From Morella rubra (taxonomy: Eukaryota; Streptophyta; Magnoliopsida; Fagales; Myricaceae): a DNA stretch of 64,000 nt. The notes beneath the pieces are model-generated. The model saw nothing but the letters and a program-made list of their open reading frames with translations, searched no databases and was not told where the DNA came from. The stretch spans positions 11,310,836-11,374,835 of the forward strand of contig CM025852.1 of assembly GCA_003952965.2 (NCBI GenBank), read 5' to 3'. The translations under genes were made by a program, and so were the position numbers. This document shows, piece after piece, positions 10,127-22,531 of this stretch; positions within the stretch are counted from its first letter, which is position 1, and each line of letters opens with the position of its first letter.

Positions 10127-11420
10127 ATAGATAGGATGTGGATCCAAATTAGTGATAGATTTAGAAGTCCAGAATATGCTGCGAATGTCAAGGAATTCAT
10201 GAGTGCAACACAGTGCTACGCAAATGGGATGAATCGGGGCAAGTGTCCATGTCAAATTTGTAATAACCGATACTACTAGTCAATAAGTGTGGTAGAAGAT
10301 CATTTGTGGGTAAAGGGCTTTGATAAGAATTATACACAAGAGGTTTTTCATGGAAAGGATGAAGTGAATAGGCCAAATGAGAATTCGTTTTCTGAAGAAG
10401 CTGACACGGAAGAAGATGTCGATGAGATGCTTTTGGATGATGTTTATATGAGCACATTTTCTAACCTTGATAATGAAGTGCCTTCTACCAACCATGACCA
10501 TCAGCAAACTTAAACCCGCCAATTGACTTTCATCAACAATTGAAGGATGCTTAATGATCACTTTATCCAACCTGTCCAAACTTCTCAAAGTTGTCATTTT
10601 TAGTTAAATTGTTGCACATTAAAACTATAAACAATTGGAGTATCAGGTCCTTCGACATGTTGATTCTTTTGTTGAGAGCTGCATTTGAGTCGGTGGGAGT
10701 AGAATTGACTAAGTCCTTTTACGAGGCAAAGTAGATTAGGAAAGGTTTGGGTTTCAGTTATGAGAAAATACATGCATTCAAGAATGATTATGTGCTTTTT
10801 TAGAAGGAAAATCTTAATATGCAAGAATGTCCTATGTGCAATAAGTCTAAATAGTCATTAGATGCTAGTAAATCCAAAAAAGTTATGAATAAGGTTTTAC
10901 AGTATTTTTCACTGAAACCAAGGTTGGAAAGGTTATTTATGTCAAATAAAACAGCTAGGGATATGCGGTGGCACAAAGAACAAATGATCGATGACCAAAC
11001 AAACATGAGACATCCAGCTGACTTCCAAGTGTGGAAATAATTTGACAAATATCACAATTGGCTTTTCCCAAGCAATGCGAAATGTTCAGTTGGGACTTGC
11101 AAGTGATATATTTAATCTATTTGGGAATATGAGTTTATCTCATAGTGTATGACCAGTAGTTCTCATGCCATATAATCTGCCTCCGTGGAAATGTATAAGG
11201 AGTTCGTACTTTATGATGACTTTACTTATTCCTGATCCTAAGGCACCTGGAAACGACATTGATATGTATCTTCGACATTAGTTGAGGAGTTAAAGGAATT
11301 GTGGGAATTCGGTGTAGAAACATACGATGCACACGTGGGTCAAACATTTTGCATGCACGCAAAATTACTATGGATTATCAATGACTGTTCCTGCTTATGC
11401 AAATCTCTTTGGTTGAGCAC
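10127..11420 (+). pseudogene. CACTA (En/Spm) TNP2-type transposase remnant
   Basis: Bases 10,127-10,513 translate to a transposase-associated domain: the region after RMWIQISDRF has the CPCQICNN zinc-binding-like motif and HLWVKGF. It has an in-frame TAG at about 10,275 and ATA where the start ATG is expected. Bases 10,602-11,420 match the TNP2 core in broken frames: SFYEAK, YEKIHAF, ECPMCNKSK, RLERLFMS, DMRWHKEQ, HPADFQVW, then pieces of the PPWKC and LLWIINDC region. Several stops and frame changes show it is dead. TNP2 would cut CACTA ends. The 3' part is missing because the sequence switches to a minus-strand Mutator gene near 11,410. No CACTA terminal repeat was seen. Confidence 0.8.
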
Positions 11421-12614
11421 TAGCGAATACTTCCTCATACATCGATGGTTACTTTGTAAACTTCTTATTTGAAATGTCATCTTCCCTTTCATCCACTGAG
11501 CATATACTCTGTACTCACAATGCGGTGCATCTCGGCATATGAAAAGGGTCTTATCTGAACAGTTTTTCTTAAATCGTATGTCCTTGCCCTTTAATATATT
11601 TTCCTCGCATACTGCATCTCTAAACAGTTTGGAGGATGAAAACTTCATCCCGAGCTTGAGAAACAGGGGAAACTAAGTCTCTCTCATGAAACTTAGGGCC
11701 ACGATATGGCTCAGGCAAACTGCTTGCACCTTCTACCACATCAATGACTACAGGAGAGGCCAAGACATCACTTCTTGCCATATCAGAGCCATTACCTGCA
11801 ACACATTGACAAAAGGAGGTGCATTATTAGCTTATGTTAGAAAACATTACACTAAAAAATATTAAAAAGTACATTGAACATAGTCATTTACCTTCACTTT
11901 CTTCTGATTCCTGTTGCACGGTTTCTTTCATAGGAGCCTTGCCTTTCCTTAGGTGACGATGCCCATCATCATCACCCCGGTCCCTCCTTCATCATCACGT
12001 ACGTCACCCCCCTCATTATCAGCTATGTCGGTATCACCCTCGTCATCCCCTTCACTCACTGTCGTATATCCAACATCTCCACCAAATGAGGACTGACCTC
12101 AAACTGAAGATGGTCTGGCACTATCTTTGTCAGCGTGGTCTTCACCCACGACAAAAAGCTCTTCATCAGAGTTAAGGACTTGATCCTAGAATGGATCATT
12201 TAACCCCAAATGATGTCTCTCCTTTTCCTTCGACATAGGCTGTACAGCTTCCTCATCAATATTTGTGCCCACTCCACTATCATTAAATGAAACCACGTAT
12301 AATACTATGACGGACTCACCCTCATGACACTTCACCATCTCCAAAACATCATGGTTTGATAATACAAGCTGTAGCCCTTCATCAAGATTTTTCGTTGGCT
12401 GCTTATAGTAAATAAGATCACCCGCCTTATAACCAAATGGCTTAACAACGATCTCCAACTCGAAGAATGATAAGCAATTTAGATCATACAGTTCATCATA
12501 CATGCCTACATCTCCCAAGACATAAGTGCACCCAAACTGCCTACTAAACCATCCACTATAATGCACTCCGAATAAAAAGAAATCAAGAGCCATGTTTGAT
12601 TTGGAATAGACCAC
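11408..12614 (-). pseudogene. Mutator-like transposase, N-terminal part (PB1-like plus MuDR DNA-binding domains)
   Basis: The exon starting at 12,593 (MALDFFLFGVHYSGW; open upstream to 12,614) encodes a PB1-like N-terminal domain as found ahead of many plant MULE transposases. An acidic linker with in-frame stops (for example near 12,186) follows. An intron at about 11,893-11,806 has GTAAAT and TGCAG ends. The next exon runs from SLPEPYRGPKF to a MuDR DNA-binding domain (FRDAVCEENILKGKDIRFKK, CEYRVYA, SNHRCMRKYS). The transposase catalytic core and SWIM zinc finger are absent; the frame ends where CACTA sequence begins. Upstream acceptor TTGATAG at 12,615 suggests a 5' UTR intron. A second copy is at 40,860-41,783. 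Confidence 0.75.
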
Positions 12615-14052
12615 CTATCAATAATATAGATTCATTAATGTTAGAATAGAAAGTGATTTATACGCATACAAGACAATAATAAAGAATATGATAAATGACA
12701 ATAGTCTGTCAATATATATATTGGACAATAAAAAATCACAGAAGTAGTCCAAGGTTCATGTAAAGGACTTGGTACTGAGTGGAAAAATAATTTAAAAAAA
12801 GTAGTTCTTGCTTTATTAAAGTCATAGCTGATGCCTATTAATACCATATTGCAATTTGCCTCAACTAACATGATTGAGGATATATACAACCATCTAAAAG
12901 AAAAGATCAAAATAAGACTCACTTAAGATTAAAACTTATGAAATTGGAAACAGAAAAAAGATAGTGGACTGGTAAATATGCACTTATAACACATGGATTG
13001 AAAAGGCATAAAAAATCATGAGAGCTAAGCACATCATATCAGCATACTATTGGAATAAATAAATAACATAATCCAATATACATACAGGACAATAATAAAC
13101 ACCAGAAGTAGGCCAAGGTTCATGCAAAGGGCTTGGCACCTGTAACACTACTCAAAATGTAACTAAATTATTGTCCTATGAAACTGCACAAGAATGGTAG
13201 CAAAAGAAGATAAAGACAACCATAAAGAATTAAACTAGTAATGTCAACCTTTTAGTATTGGATGAGACTTTTTGAAACTTGTCATTGTTGATTAACGGTG
13301 GGATGTCAACATTAAGCATTGAGTTTTTTACTATTACACCATTATCGTGCATATTGTGAAACACCAACTAACAAAGGTATTTTTGCCATACTCAGGGCCA
13401 CAAAGGTAAAAGATACAAAGTCACGTGGTATAGCAATCAACAAGTTTAACTAGAAAAGGTCAAACCTAAACACTAAACAAAGTGACCCACAGAACAAATC
13501 TGCAAAATTATTCAACCAAGAACGTGCACAAAGGGACGAGAACCACTGTCATCAAAATAATGTACTTTAAGGTAGCAACAACAAAACATCTATACTTTTA
13601 TGGGACCACTTGCTCTGACTCAAAAGTAAAGAAATGCCAGCCAACAAATTCAACATGGGGGACAAAGGGGAAGACCACAGTACCCAGTGGGTTTTAAAAT
13701 TCCAAATAGACAACAAAAACAACTTCACCACTTTCGCTTTATGCATGGAATCAACTTAAGAGTACATTGAAAACCAATGAGCAACAAACATTCATCAATT
13801 TTGTCGAAAACCCTAAACTTCACTACGAACTAACATACAAGTGCCCAAATCCTAAAATAGCAGCGAAAAAAACACCCATTAATCAAGATCCGAAGGCCAT
13901 ACCTGTACCAAATCCGAGATCTTTTGAAATCTTGTGACTGGAATCACCAAATGGTAACCGCTGAAGACAACAGAGGCCACTGGTATCTTCGAAGAGTGGA
14001 AATTTCGAAGACTTAGATATTTTCCCCTGAATGATGTTCAACGTCTATGTTC

Positions 14053-14262
14053 ATTAAAGAAGGGCAAAATGGAAAATCATCAGTTTAAGTAGTCACGTGG
14101 ATGGCACGTCCTTGGTTTGCCATCAAAAGTAATGGCAATTTGAGCTCGAGGGTACAATTTAACAAAAAGTAGTACTTTAATGTTTAAATTTAACAAAATT
14201 AATAAAAATGGGTGCAACTTAGAAATGACCCTAAACTCTGGGGGTGCAAGGTGAATTTTCCC
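14053..14262 (-). repeat. MULE 5' terminal repeat
   Basis: It reads inwards from GGGAAAATTCACC with the phrase 'GGGTCATTTCTAAGTTGCACC', the kind of sequence seen in plant Mutator TIRs. The flanking nine bases AAGTTTTGG (14,263-14,271) would be the target-site duplicate; the partner is missing. Confidence 0.5.
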
Positions 14263-14368
14263 AAGTTTTGGCAAACGCCCAGTCTGAGTTAATAGGGTGG
14301 GTCAAACTCGACTGGTTGGGTTGCCCGCTATCGTTTATCACATTATAAGCTCCTCTCATTTTCATGTG

Positions 14369-14375
14369 TATATAT
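14369..14375 (+). promoter_or_regulatory. Possible TATA box of IOJAP
   Basis: TATATAT lies 32 bp before the start codon, which would leave a very short 5' leader. The MULE terminus at 14,262 is only about 145 bp upstream of the ATG, so the promoter is squeezed between the transposon and the gene or lies partly within the transposon. Confidence 0.35.
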
Positions 14376-14406
14376 CCTTCTCCTCACTTGTCAGTCGGAC
14401 GCAAAT

Positions 14407-17400
14407 ATGTCGGTATCCATTGTGCAATTTACGGCAAGCTGCAGCTCCGGAACTCAGTTCAGTGGCGAGTTCCAGCGTCTGGGCCGTGTTGGCTCGAAGG
14501 TCAGTGAAAGACCTAAAAAACTTTTCGGGTGCTCATGCATGAACTGGCATCATTTCCCTCTCAACGATTGCATTTGGAGGATACCCGGTAGCAGAAACTT
14601 TAATGTCAAATCAAGGAACTCGTCTTTGGTTCTTGCCATCGGCAAAGAGGTAAGAGATGGCGGCTTTATTTTGTTGTACTCAATCTGTACTTCCGTTTTC
14701 AGTTTCCTTTTTTTTCCCCTGTTTTGGTCGCTTTCATTTCCGGAAGCTCCCCTTCTGGATGCTAAGAGGGAATAGGGAAAATGAAGGTAATTTTGTTCTT
14801 GATTATGTCTTGTACTGCTTTGGGGTTAAGGATATGGAAGCATAACTGAGATAAGCTTTATCCAATGGTAATTCTATTTCTGTTATGAAGACTAATTTGA
14901 GTTATAAAAACTCTGGTTGGGTGCTGAGATAACTGACGAAAGTGTAGCAAAAACTATTTATTTGTTTTGAAACTGTGGTTTAATGTTGGCTTATGTTTTA
15001 GCCTCTGCCTTATGATCCGAACTTTTGTTAGTCTCGAAAAAATTAATCCGAAAACCAAACGGCAATACTTGATAATAGTCCCGCAACAACATTGTCTCTA
15101 ATGGTTGATTTCATGCCTCCTAGAGTTTTGGACTTTGTGCCAGTGGTATCTGCAGCTTCCGAGGATAAGACCTTACCGTCTTCCTCCATATGGATCCTTT
15201 CCAAGTACGAAGCACCAAGTAAACAACCATATGATCGTTCCTTTTGGGTGAAAGCAAGACTTTGTATCAGTGGTTGGTTCTGGGTAATATCAGAGACAGT
15301 GTCTTTCGGTAGGGAACAAAGAAGTAAGCGAAGTTGGTCTCTCTGATGACTGCCCTAGCCTTTTAGAAATAGGTTGTCCTAGACTCATGGCGCCTAGCCA
15401 TTGGTAACATACAGCTAGTCCAACAAAACCCAAGCCTGACAAGAGGTAGAGAGTTAAAGAACCAAGCTGGAAAGGAACAAAAATAAACAGGTTGTATTAG
15501 ATGAATGCTATCTTCATACTAGGTCCTTTTGCTGGAGATACTACAGGAAGTCAGTGAAGAAATACAAAATGGAAATTGTTCCTAATGCAAGTGCGACCGG
15601 AAGAAACGTAAGAAAGACAAGTTTGAAAACACGCGTGATAACATTAATTAATGGAACGACAACTAAGTGAGTCCCTGATTATATTAGAACTTGCTGTCTA
15701 AATGTATATTACATATTTGTGGAATTAGGGCTTGCGTTGAACAATGTTTACCTCAAAGACGTGTTCCTTTATGCACAATGTACCTCTTTTCTTTGTTAGA
15801 TTGCCCTCAATTTAGTACTAATATTGATGCAAGCGTTAATGTACCTAAGGGTTCGTTTGTTTCTTTCCCTACTACATCTCATCTTAGTAGTTGGGAGCCT
15901 ATGGCTATGTTTGGTTTGGTTTTGAAAACATTTTTTGTGTTTTTTTTTTTGGAGGTAGTGTAGATTCTCTTGGATTGGTGAAAAGTTTGTTAAAAGTTGT
16001 TGGAGTTAGTAAAAAGGTATTGGAGTTGATGAAAAAGTGATTGTGAAAAATTTTTGAATTTTTTTGAGACCAAACCAAACATATCCTATAGCTCCTGTTT
16101 ACCTGAGGCAAACAATATAAATCTTCTGATGGAAAGATGTATCATAAATTTGAAATGCTCTCCTCCTAATTGTCTATATCCTACATTAACAGAGGAAGTT
16201 TGGATGACTTAAGCCCTGTCCTTTGCTTATTGTTCTGGGAGCTGATTTTGTAGCTAAATAAATTATTCGGCACACATTCAGTAGTGTAGACACAGGGGAA
16301 GGTGGTGAGATGGGAAAGTTACACAATGCCCATTAGTCTCCAGCCTGATAGTGATCCCCTAAGGTGTCTGAAACATGCCTTAGTTGAGTCTACCTAGACC
16401 TGTCCTCAAAGAGGGTGAGATCACCAAATGGATTTGTCCTTTGAGTGGTGTCTGTGTTCACATACTACTTGAGTGTGTTGGGATGATTCTTTGGGCCCTG
16501 TAAATATGGATAATCGAGTAATGAGGGGAGTGTTTCTATACTATTATTAATTGGCATTAATCACTATGCCCAAATGTTTTTATAGGTGAACACTTGTCCT
16601 ATAGCTGATATAGCTGATTATGGCAGATAAGTTCTAGGTTGGAGGTCATGACAATTGTGAGGAGATAACACCAACGTACCCCAGTTGCAAGAGTATTGAC
16701 CACGAGAGCTGCCATAATCAAGGGAGACTCCTTATCAATAAGAAGTTGTGATACCTTGGATCATGTGAGTTGGATTGTGTGAGGACAGTGCACAATCATA
16801 TCTTGTCCCCTCACTTGGACCACGTACTGGATCGCTCTGGCTCGGAAAGTAATCACTGGGTTCTGATAATTACTAATACCTTTGGTGTATTGTGCAGATA
16901 TGTTTAACACATCCTTGAAGCATAAGAAGGATTCTTGATATCCTCAAAGCATTGCCTGAGTGTTTTGTTTTCCATTTTTTTGGTGTGAGTGAGCGACTCC
17001 AAAATGAAAGTGGGAGGATGAGATTTGAACTATAGACATTTGCTTCATAAGGTTTGGTCCCAGCCAATGGTACTAACCTTGGGTTTAGTATTGACTTATT
17101 TTATGTGATATTATTGCGTATATATGCCCCAGTGAGGTATGGATAGCTTCCACCTTGGGTTAGAAACGCTAAATGTCATCTTTGACTGCATATTAATGAA
17201 GGCTTGCTACTTAATTTTCATGTAGCTACCTTGAGAACACCATCTTTGTTATCTAGGCTTCTCATGACATCCTTTGAGGCGAGATGAATCCACTTTTTTA
17301 TTTCTTGCATATATCTGATACAGATAAAAAGTATACTTTTAGGATGGAGGTTAGTATGATGGATCCGCTTTCTGCCTTGCAAATTCTAACGAAGACAAAA

Positions 17401-20090
17401 TGATATTATTGGGTGACATGGATATGTTAAAGTGATCCTCAATCCAGAGTATGACATTTTCTACTTAATGCATAAGACTTATGTAAGGACACTTGGGAAA
17501 AAAAATTAAAACATTCATATGTACAATTTTTGCGTAGAAAACATATGGCAGAACTGGAGGATTCCTTAATGTATTTTTTCTCTTAAATTTTGCCTTAAAA
17601 TTTGAGGTCCCCTGTTCTCCTATTGATAAAGTGCTTTTCCTTTGTTTTATTTTGTTTTCTTTGTTGGGGGATCTTTTTGTCTATGTTGTTTTTTTTTTTG
17701 TTTTCTCACCCCCACGCGGGGGGGGGTAGGTAGTGGAAGAGTAATGTTATCTCTGTTTGAAGTACCTGTACATCCCCTTGATGTAATTGCTAGCATAGAG
17801 GCTGCATCTCTGACGTAAGTGGTATGTTTTGCAGAATGTAAGTGAAGATGCAGATGATATGTGTGATGACTTGTTTAATAAGTTTGGAAAGATTGTATTC
17901 AAGAGGACAGACCAAAAGCCTCTCAGCGCAGAGGTTGATGATGATGCTGAAAGCTTGTCATGTAAGATAATTTTCAATCAAATTGAGAGCAAGATACCTT
18001 CTAGTGTCAGTAATGACATAATGTCTACTAAGCTAAGCCTAATTAAGGGCCTTATAATCCGTTGTTGCTGATATCGGGTATTCTCTTAGTTTAAGAGAAT
18101 GTTCCACTCTGGAGTGTATTACCCATGGGAATTTCCATAAAAAAAATATGTAGAAGTTGTACTGCAAATAATGTTAGCTAACCAAGATTTATTGTCAAAC
18201 CAAAAAAAATAATAATAATAATAATAAAATTCTAATAGGGGGTTGGCATAATTTCTGCTTGATCCTAAAGTTTAAATTACTTCCCTTTTATGTTGATCGG
18301 TAAACTTCCTGGGGTACTAACTCCCTCTGATTCTTGCTTCCTCATCCTATCTATCACCTAGCACTTCTCCAGGGATATTTTCTGCCCCTAAGCACTGACC
18401 TTAAATTCATGTATATGACTGCAAGCTTCAATGAACTTGAAACCTGATGCTGGCAGAAGTAATTAGAGGAGCTAAGTCAGTTAAGTCTTTGAGGTATTAA
18501 GTTTCATAAGAGGCCAGATACAATTGTTACGGAAATTACAGTAACTTTTCATTCTACAGTTCTTCAGCAAAAGGTTGTTCTAGAGTGTAAATTCTCTGTG
18601 AACTCACTATGTGGTCACCTCCTGGAGAGCTGAAATGACTTTGTTTCTTAACTCCATGAATGGAATGATGTCAGAAAATTCTATGAAATGCAAGTATGCT
18701 CCTTCAGAATGATATGGAAATGGGAAATATTGGAAACTTCAGATGCAGTTTATACAAGTGAGCACGCTGAATGTGGTTGTATTGCATTTCTGCAAAGTAA
18801 TTACACATTGTGCTGAGGTTGTTTTGATTCTGGTTACCCTCTTTTCTTCTTTTCTACCCTCAAGAAATGAAATACTTGAGGCGGAGAAGTGATTTTTCTG
18901 ATTCTCTTCTGGTCATTGTCCTCCTCTATCAAATAATACATTTATGCAGGAGTGTTAGATGTTAATATTTCACCCTTGATTCCTTTGTTGGGAACTCTCT
19001 CTTATACATGTTGTGCACATTAAATTTCATAATTGAAGTACTGAAAGCAAAATTGGAACCTTATACCGCAAACGTATGAAGTTAAACCTGTTTGCTGTCA
19101 TCTCTGTAGTTGCCGTGGCCATGGCTAAGGTGGCAAGTGACGTGAAGGCAGCTGATATTAGGGTCCTCTTTGTGAAGCCTCTAGTATATTGGACTCGATT
19201 TTTTATCATTGTGACGGCATTCTCTCGCCCACAGATTGATGCTATTGCGTATGGCTCCAACTTTGACAATGGTCTTCATATCTTTGGGTGGATAGACTAA
19301 TTATGGTTTTTTTGGGGCCCAATAGTCTAATTATGGTTACAAATGCTTGAACTGACCTTTTCGTCTGACCCTCAAATCAGGTCAAGGATAAGAGATCTAG
19401 CTGAGGAGAAGTATGGGAAAGTTCCAACTGGGGACACAAAACCCAACTCATGGACCTTGTTAGACTTTGGTAAAGGATCTTGCATTACGATTAAGCTTTC
19501 ATCTGTTCTGGTCTTAGGTCAAATTTTTGGTTGGTTGTGGCCATTTGCCTCAACACCTCCCGGTGTTGCAACTTTTCTATGTTCAATTTGTCTAAGTAAA
19601 CATCAGGATTAGGTTCAAATATGTAGGATTATAAGATTTGGTGAATCTAATACCTTAAGGTTCAAGTTTCCAAGCGGCTAAGTTCACTTATCATCCTAAA
19701 ATTATGAGGTCAAATATTGGCTGTTAAGGCTTTTTGAATACATGCCCATGCCTTCTATGGCACAACCCATTTAACATGGCCTAGTACACTATGTAGACGG
19801 GTGTTTTGTTGGATGGAATTTGTCAGCATATGATGGTCTTGTCAGTTATAATGTGCCTTTCTATCCTCTGAATGATTAGATCCTTGTTCTAGCTACACCT
19901 GATTTAACTTCTAGGATTTTTTGATTGGGATTATTTATCCAGGTAACCATTGGCTATATGGATGTCAGGTGATGTTGTCATCCACATATTTCTTCCTCAA
20001 CAAAGAGCGTTCTACAACTTGGAAGAATTTTACGGCAATGCGACACTCATTGAGCTACCTTTTGAAAAACAACCACCATTTCGCAGTTGA
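14407..20090 (+). CDS. IJ: Protein Iojap, chloroplastic (ribosomal silencing factor RsfS family), copy A
   Basis: Five exons: 14,407-14,649, 17,835-17,961, 19,110-19,248, 19,381-19,469 and 19,969-20,090. All junctions are GT-AG, phases agree, and the 720-nt CDS encodes 239 aa, close to the Arabidopsis protein. Residues 1 to about 75 are rich in Ser, Arg and Asn with few acids, as in a plastid transit peptide. Residues from about 115 carry the RsfS domain: VASDVKAADIRVLFVKPL, YWTRFFIIVTAFSRPQIDAI, RIRDLAEEKYGKV, NSWTLLDFGDVVIHIFLP, RAFYNLEEFYGNATLIELPF. Bacterial RsfS binds ribosomal protein uL14 and blocks subunit joining; plant Iojap associates with plastid ribosomes and is needed for plastid function. 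The frame has no defect. Intron 1 (3.2 kb) holds a hAT MITE at 15,906-16,084. The decoy acceptor at 19,942 (TCCAG) was rejected because only 19,969 keeps the GDVVIHIF frame. Confidence 0.95.
15906..16084. mobile_element. hAT-type MITE, 179 bp, in IOJAP intron 1
   Basis: Inverted ends TATGTTTGGTTTGGT and its complement ACCAAACCAAACATAT. It is flanked by an 8-bp duplication with one mismatch, CCTATGGC (15,898-15,905) and CCTATAGC (16,085-16,092). Confidence 0.8.
17641..17728. repeat. Low-complexity T-run and C/G-run in IOJAP intron 1
   Basis: A T-run is followed by CCCCCACGC and a run of G just before GTAGG. The second copy (46,850-46,911) has about nine more G, a clear length marker between the copies. 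Confidence 0.8.
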
Positions 20091-20544
20091 AAGGGTTCTG
20101 ATTGCCAAGTCAAAAGCCTCTCCAAAAGATACCATGACTGATGGCTGCTGAAGAAGAAAAAGAATAGAAGGATCCAGTGGTTGACAAAATTATTAATGGG
20201 TGACTTCCTTGCTGCGACTTAGTGCTTGATAGTTTAACGCCCAGCATGGGACGAGGCTGAATGTTGTTGATTTAGAGATATCGGGCCCGTTAGTTTGCAT
20301 GGGACGATCGATATTAAGTCACTGTAATTAGTAACCATTCCCCTCACATGTTGTAGAAGTCGGCATTGGGTTTAAGTCGTCTCTTGACTCCAATTCTTTT
20401 AGATTATGACTTGTACGATCATATCAAATTTTGTCAACGTTTTCAGGTTCTTTACAATGATGACATAGTCCATACATATTTGCAAGAATTGACCCAGAGC
20501 AAGCAACTCTATTACATCCAAATTCCAATGGCGAGAAAGAAAGG
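20091..20544 (+). other. IOJAP 3' flank, no further gene seen
   Basis: The first part is presumably the 3' UTR (purine-rich GAAGAAGAAAAAGAATAG). A frame at 20,366-20,680 runs into the satellite array and resembles nothing known. No strong AATAAA was identified here. Confidence 0.4.
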
Positions 20545-21157
20545 GGTGGGTGGGTCCTTTCCCTTTCCCCTTATTAACACGAACAAAAGAAGAGAGATAA
20601 TAAAGCCAAGTAGAAAATTATTCTCATTCTTTGTAAAAGAAGTAACTGATGGTTCTATTCCACTTCTTACCATACATTGAAGTATAGAATATTTAGTGTT
20701 TGGGCGATAATTAATTAATTACAATTGCTAAAGGTTCTCGAAAACAAAGATAAAGGTAAACAAATAAAAATTGGACAAAAACGAATGTTTATAATGTTAG
20801 GATGAATCTTGAATAAATGAGTGTAAAGGTCAGAAATGACAAAGAGAAACCATTGGTTATCAACATTTCTCTTTGAAACAGAAGTAAAGAATTATTCATC
20901 TTTTTTTTTTCCTTCTTCTAACCATAATTTGTATTTCTTAAGAAAAGGAAAAGATTATTCCATTTCATTTTTCAACAATAAATAGAGGTAAAGAACCCTC
21001 CAGTTTTCTTTTACTTTTCCTAAGAGAAGTCAATAATTATTCTTCTATATTTAACTAGAAATTATTTTTCTTCAACTGGAGATGGTGTGTAGGTTAGCTC
21101 GGTAACTCCACTTCTTTGGCCCTCATGTGTAGATTCCTTTCCCTTTCCCCTTGTTAA

Positions 21158-22531
21158 GGGTGGGCAAAAATTTTGGCCAATATCAGAATTTCGGTTTCCA
21201 ATTTCAGTATCAAAATTTCGGTTCCGATTCCATCACATATTAGAACTGGAACCAGAATGCATTTTTTGGAATCAGACTGGCTCCTTTTTTTTTTTTTTTT
21301 TGTTTTTTTTTTTTTTTTTTTTTTAATATTTATTTTATTTTAGATAGGGTTTAAAACAATGTAATTTTAAAATAGAGCTCAAAACATTTTTTTATGCCCA
21401 TAATTTTAAAATGTTGTAATTTTATTTTAGATGAATATTTATTTTACATTTTATTTAGAGAAATTGACAATTTAGTCACTAAGTTTATTTGTTGTGTCCT
21501 TGACATTGGTTGTATTCTGTGTGGGCTAGTCTGCATCATTGTGGTGTGAGGATGCGCTCAATGAAAAAGTCACAACCACCTTGTTCGTGAGAAAGACCAG
21601 CTCAGTAAAGAAGCTGCAACCACCCTGTTCGTGAAAAAGACCAGTGCAACGTCTTACTACTTCTCTCTGAGAGTGACTTTTTGTTCTGATTCCAATTTTG
21701 GTATTTCTTTGTTATTCTTTTTGCTTGATTTCTCTACTGTAAGTGCACAATGAATGAAACACCAAAATTGGACAAAAAATTGATATATTCTTAGGACAGA
21801 GAAAGAACACGAAATGAAAATTGGTATATCTACTGTAAACGCTTGCATTATCCGAGGTGAGGCTTCAGGTGGCAGTAGAGTCTTTTGGAGGCTGCAAAAA
21901 GAGAGACGTACTAGAGACCAAAACGTAATAGATGAGGAAGAAGATGACTTCGGTGGGGAGAGATGACCAGATTTACAACTTCTACAACAGTTAAGGGGGA
22001 GCGAAAATAGATGAGGAAGAAGAAGACTTAAATGGTTAGTTTTGATTAGTTTAGGTGACTTGGCTGTTGACGGGAATTAGTGAGGCTGAAGTGGCAAAAT
22101 GATGACGTGGCTATGGATTCTGTTAGATGTAGTGACGGAATATGGACGGAAGGACCAGATCATCACAAAGGTATGGACTCAGTGACCAAAAAGTAAAAAA
22201 AATAATCCTAGTGACTATTTTGTCAGCGGAGTATAAACCTAGTGACCAAATTGTCAATTTTTTTTTATTTATTGTTAATTTATGATGTATAACAAATAAT
22301 TTGAGCAAAATTCTAGCCAAAAATGCTTTAGGGCCCAAAAAGAATCTAGCCAAAAAAACCCACATGATGAAACCAGAATTTTTGGTTTCCAATTCCAGAA
22401 ATTTCGGTTTCGTTCCGGTTCTATTTTAGTATTTACCGAAGTGGAACTAGAACCAAATATTTAATTTCAATGAGTACTAGAACCGGAATAGGCCATTCTA
22501 GTTCCATCCATTCTGGTACCCATATTTACCC
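21158..22531. mobile_element. Non-autonomous hAT-like element, 1,374 bp, in the array
   Basis: It is flanked by the 8-bp duplication CTTGTTAA (21,150-21,157 and 22,532-22,539) and interrupts an array unit exactly. It begins GGGTGGGCAAAAATT and ends ATATTTACCC; subterminal parts contain repeated 'cggttcc'/'ggaaccg' motifs in both orientations, as in many hAT elements. No transposase is present. A MULE-type element is nested inside. Confidence 0.7.
21458..22262. mobile_element. Non-autonomous Mutator-like element, 805 bp, nested in the hAT element
   Basis: It is flanked by the 9-bp duplication TTTTATTTA (21,449-21,457 and 22,263-22,271). Inverted ends: GAGAAATTGACAATTTAGTC on the left, and on the right the complement of GACCAAATTGTCAATTTTT. 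The terminal base C is missing here but present in the second copy. No transposase domain seen. Confidence 0.85.

Larger units (their letters stand above)
11408..14262 (-). mobile_element. 5' portion of a Mutator-like element (MULE)
   Basis: The element's 5' terminus is at 14,262, where the minus strand starts GGGAAAATTCACCTTGCACC, a typical MULE end. The adjoining 200 bp form the presumed terminal inverted repeat. Between the TIR and the transposase start at 12,614 lies about 1.4 kb of 5' untranslated and intronic DNA, with a short internal duplication (around 12,720-12,780 and 13,084-13,143). The 3' end is lost at the junction with the CACTA remnant, so the TIR partner and target-site duplicate cannot be shown. 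Confidence 0.6.

Noticed and set aside
12641-12922. 93-codon minus-strand frame conserved in both blocks
   Set aside because: Both blocks are nearly identical everywhere, so conservation says nothing. The frame lies in MULE 5' non-coding DNA and has no domain.
14297-14542. 81-codon frame overlapping IOJAP exon 1
   Set aside because: It is in the wrong frame, while the frame from 14,407 joins in phase to four further IOJAP exons.
19942-19968. Alternative IOJAP exon 5 start at the TCCAG site
   Set aside because: It would add 27 bases that break the conserved LLDFGDVVIHIF motif. The acceptor at 19,967-19,968 keeps it.
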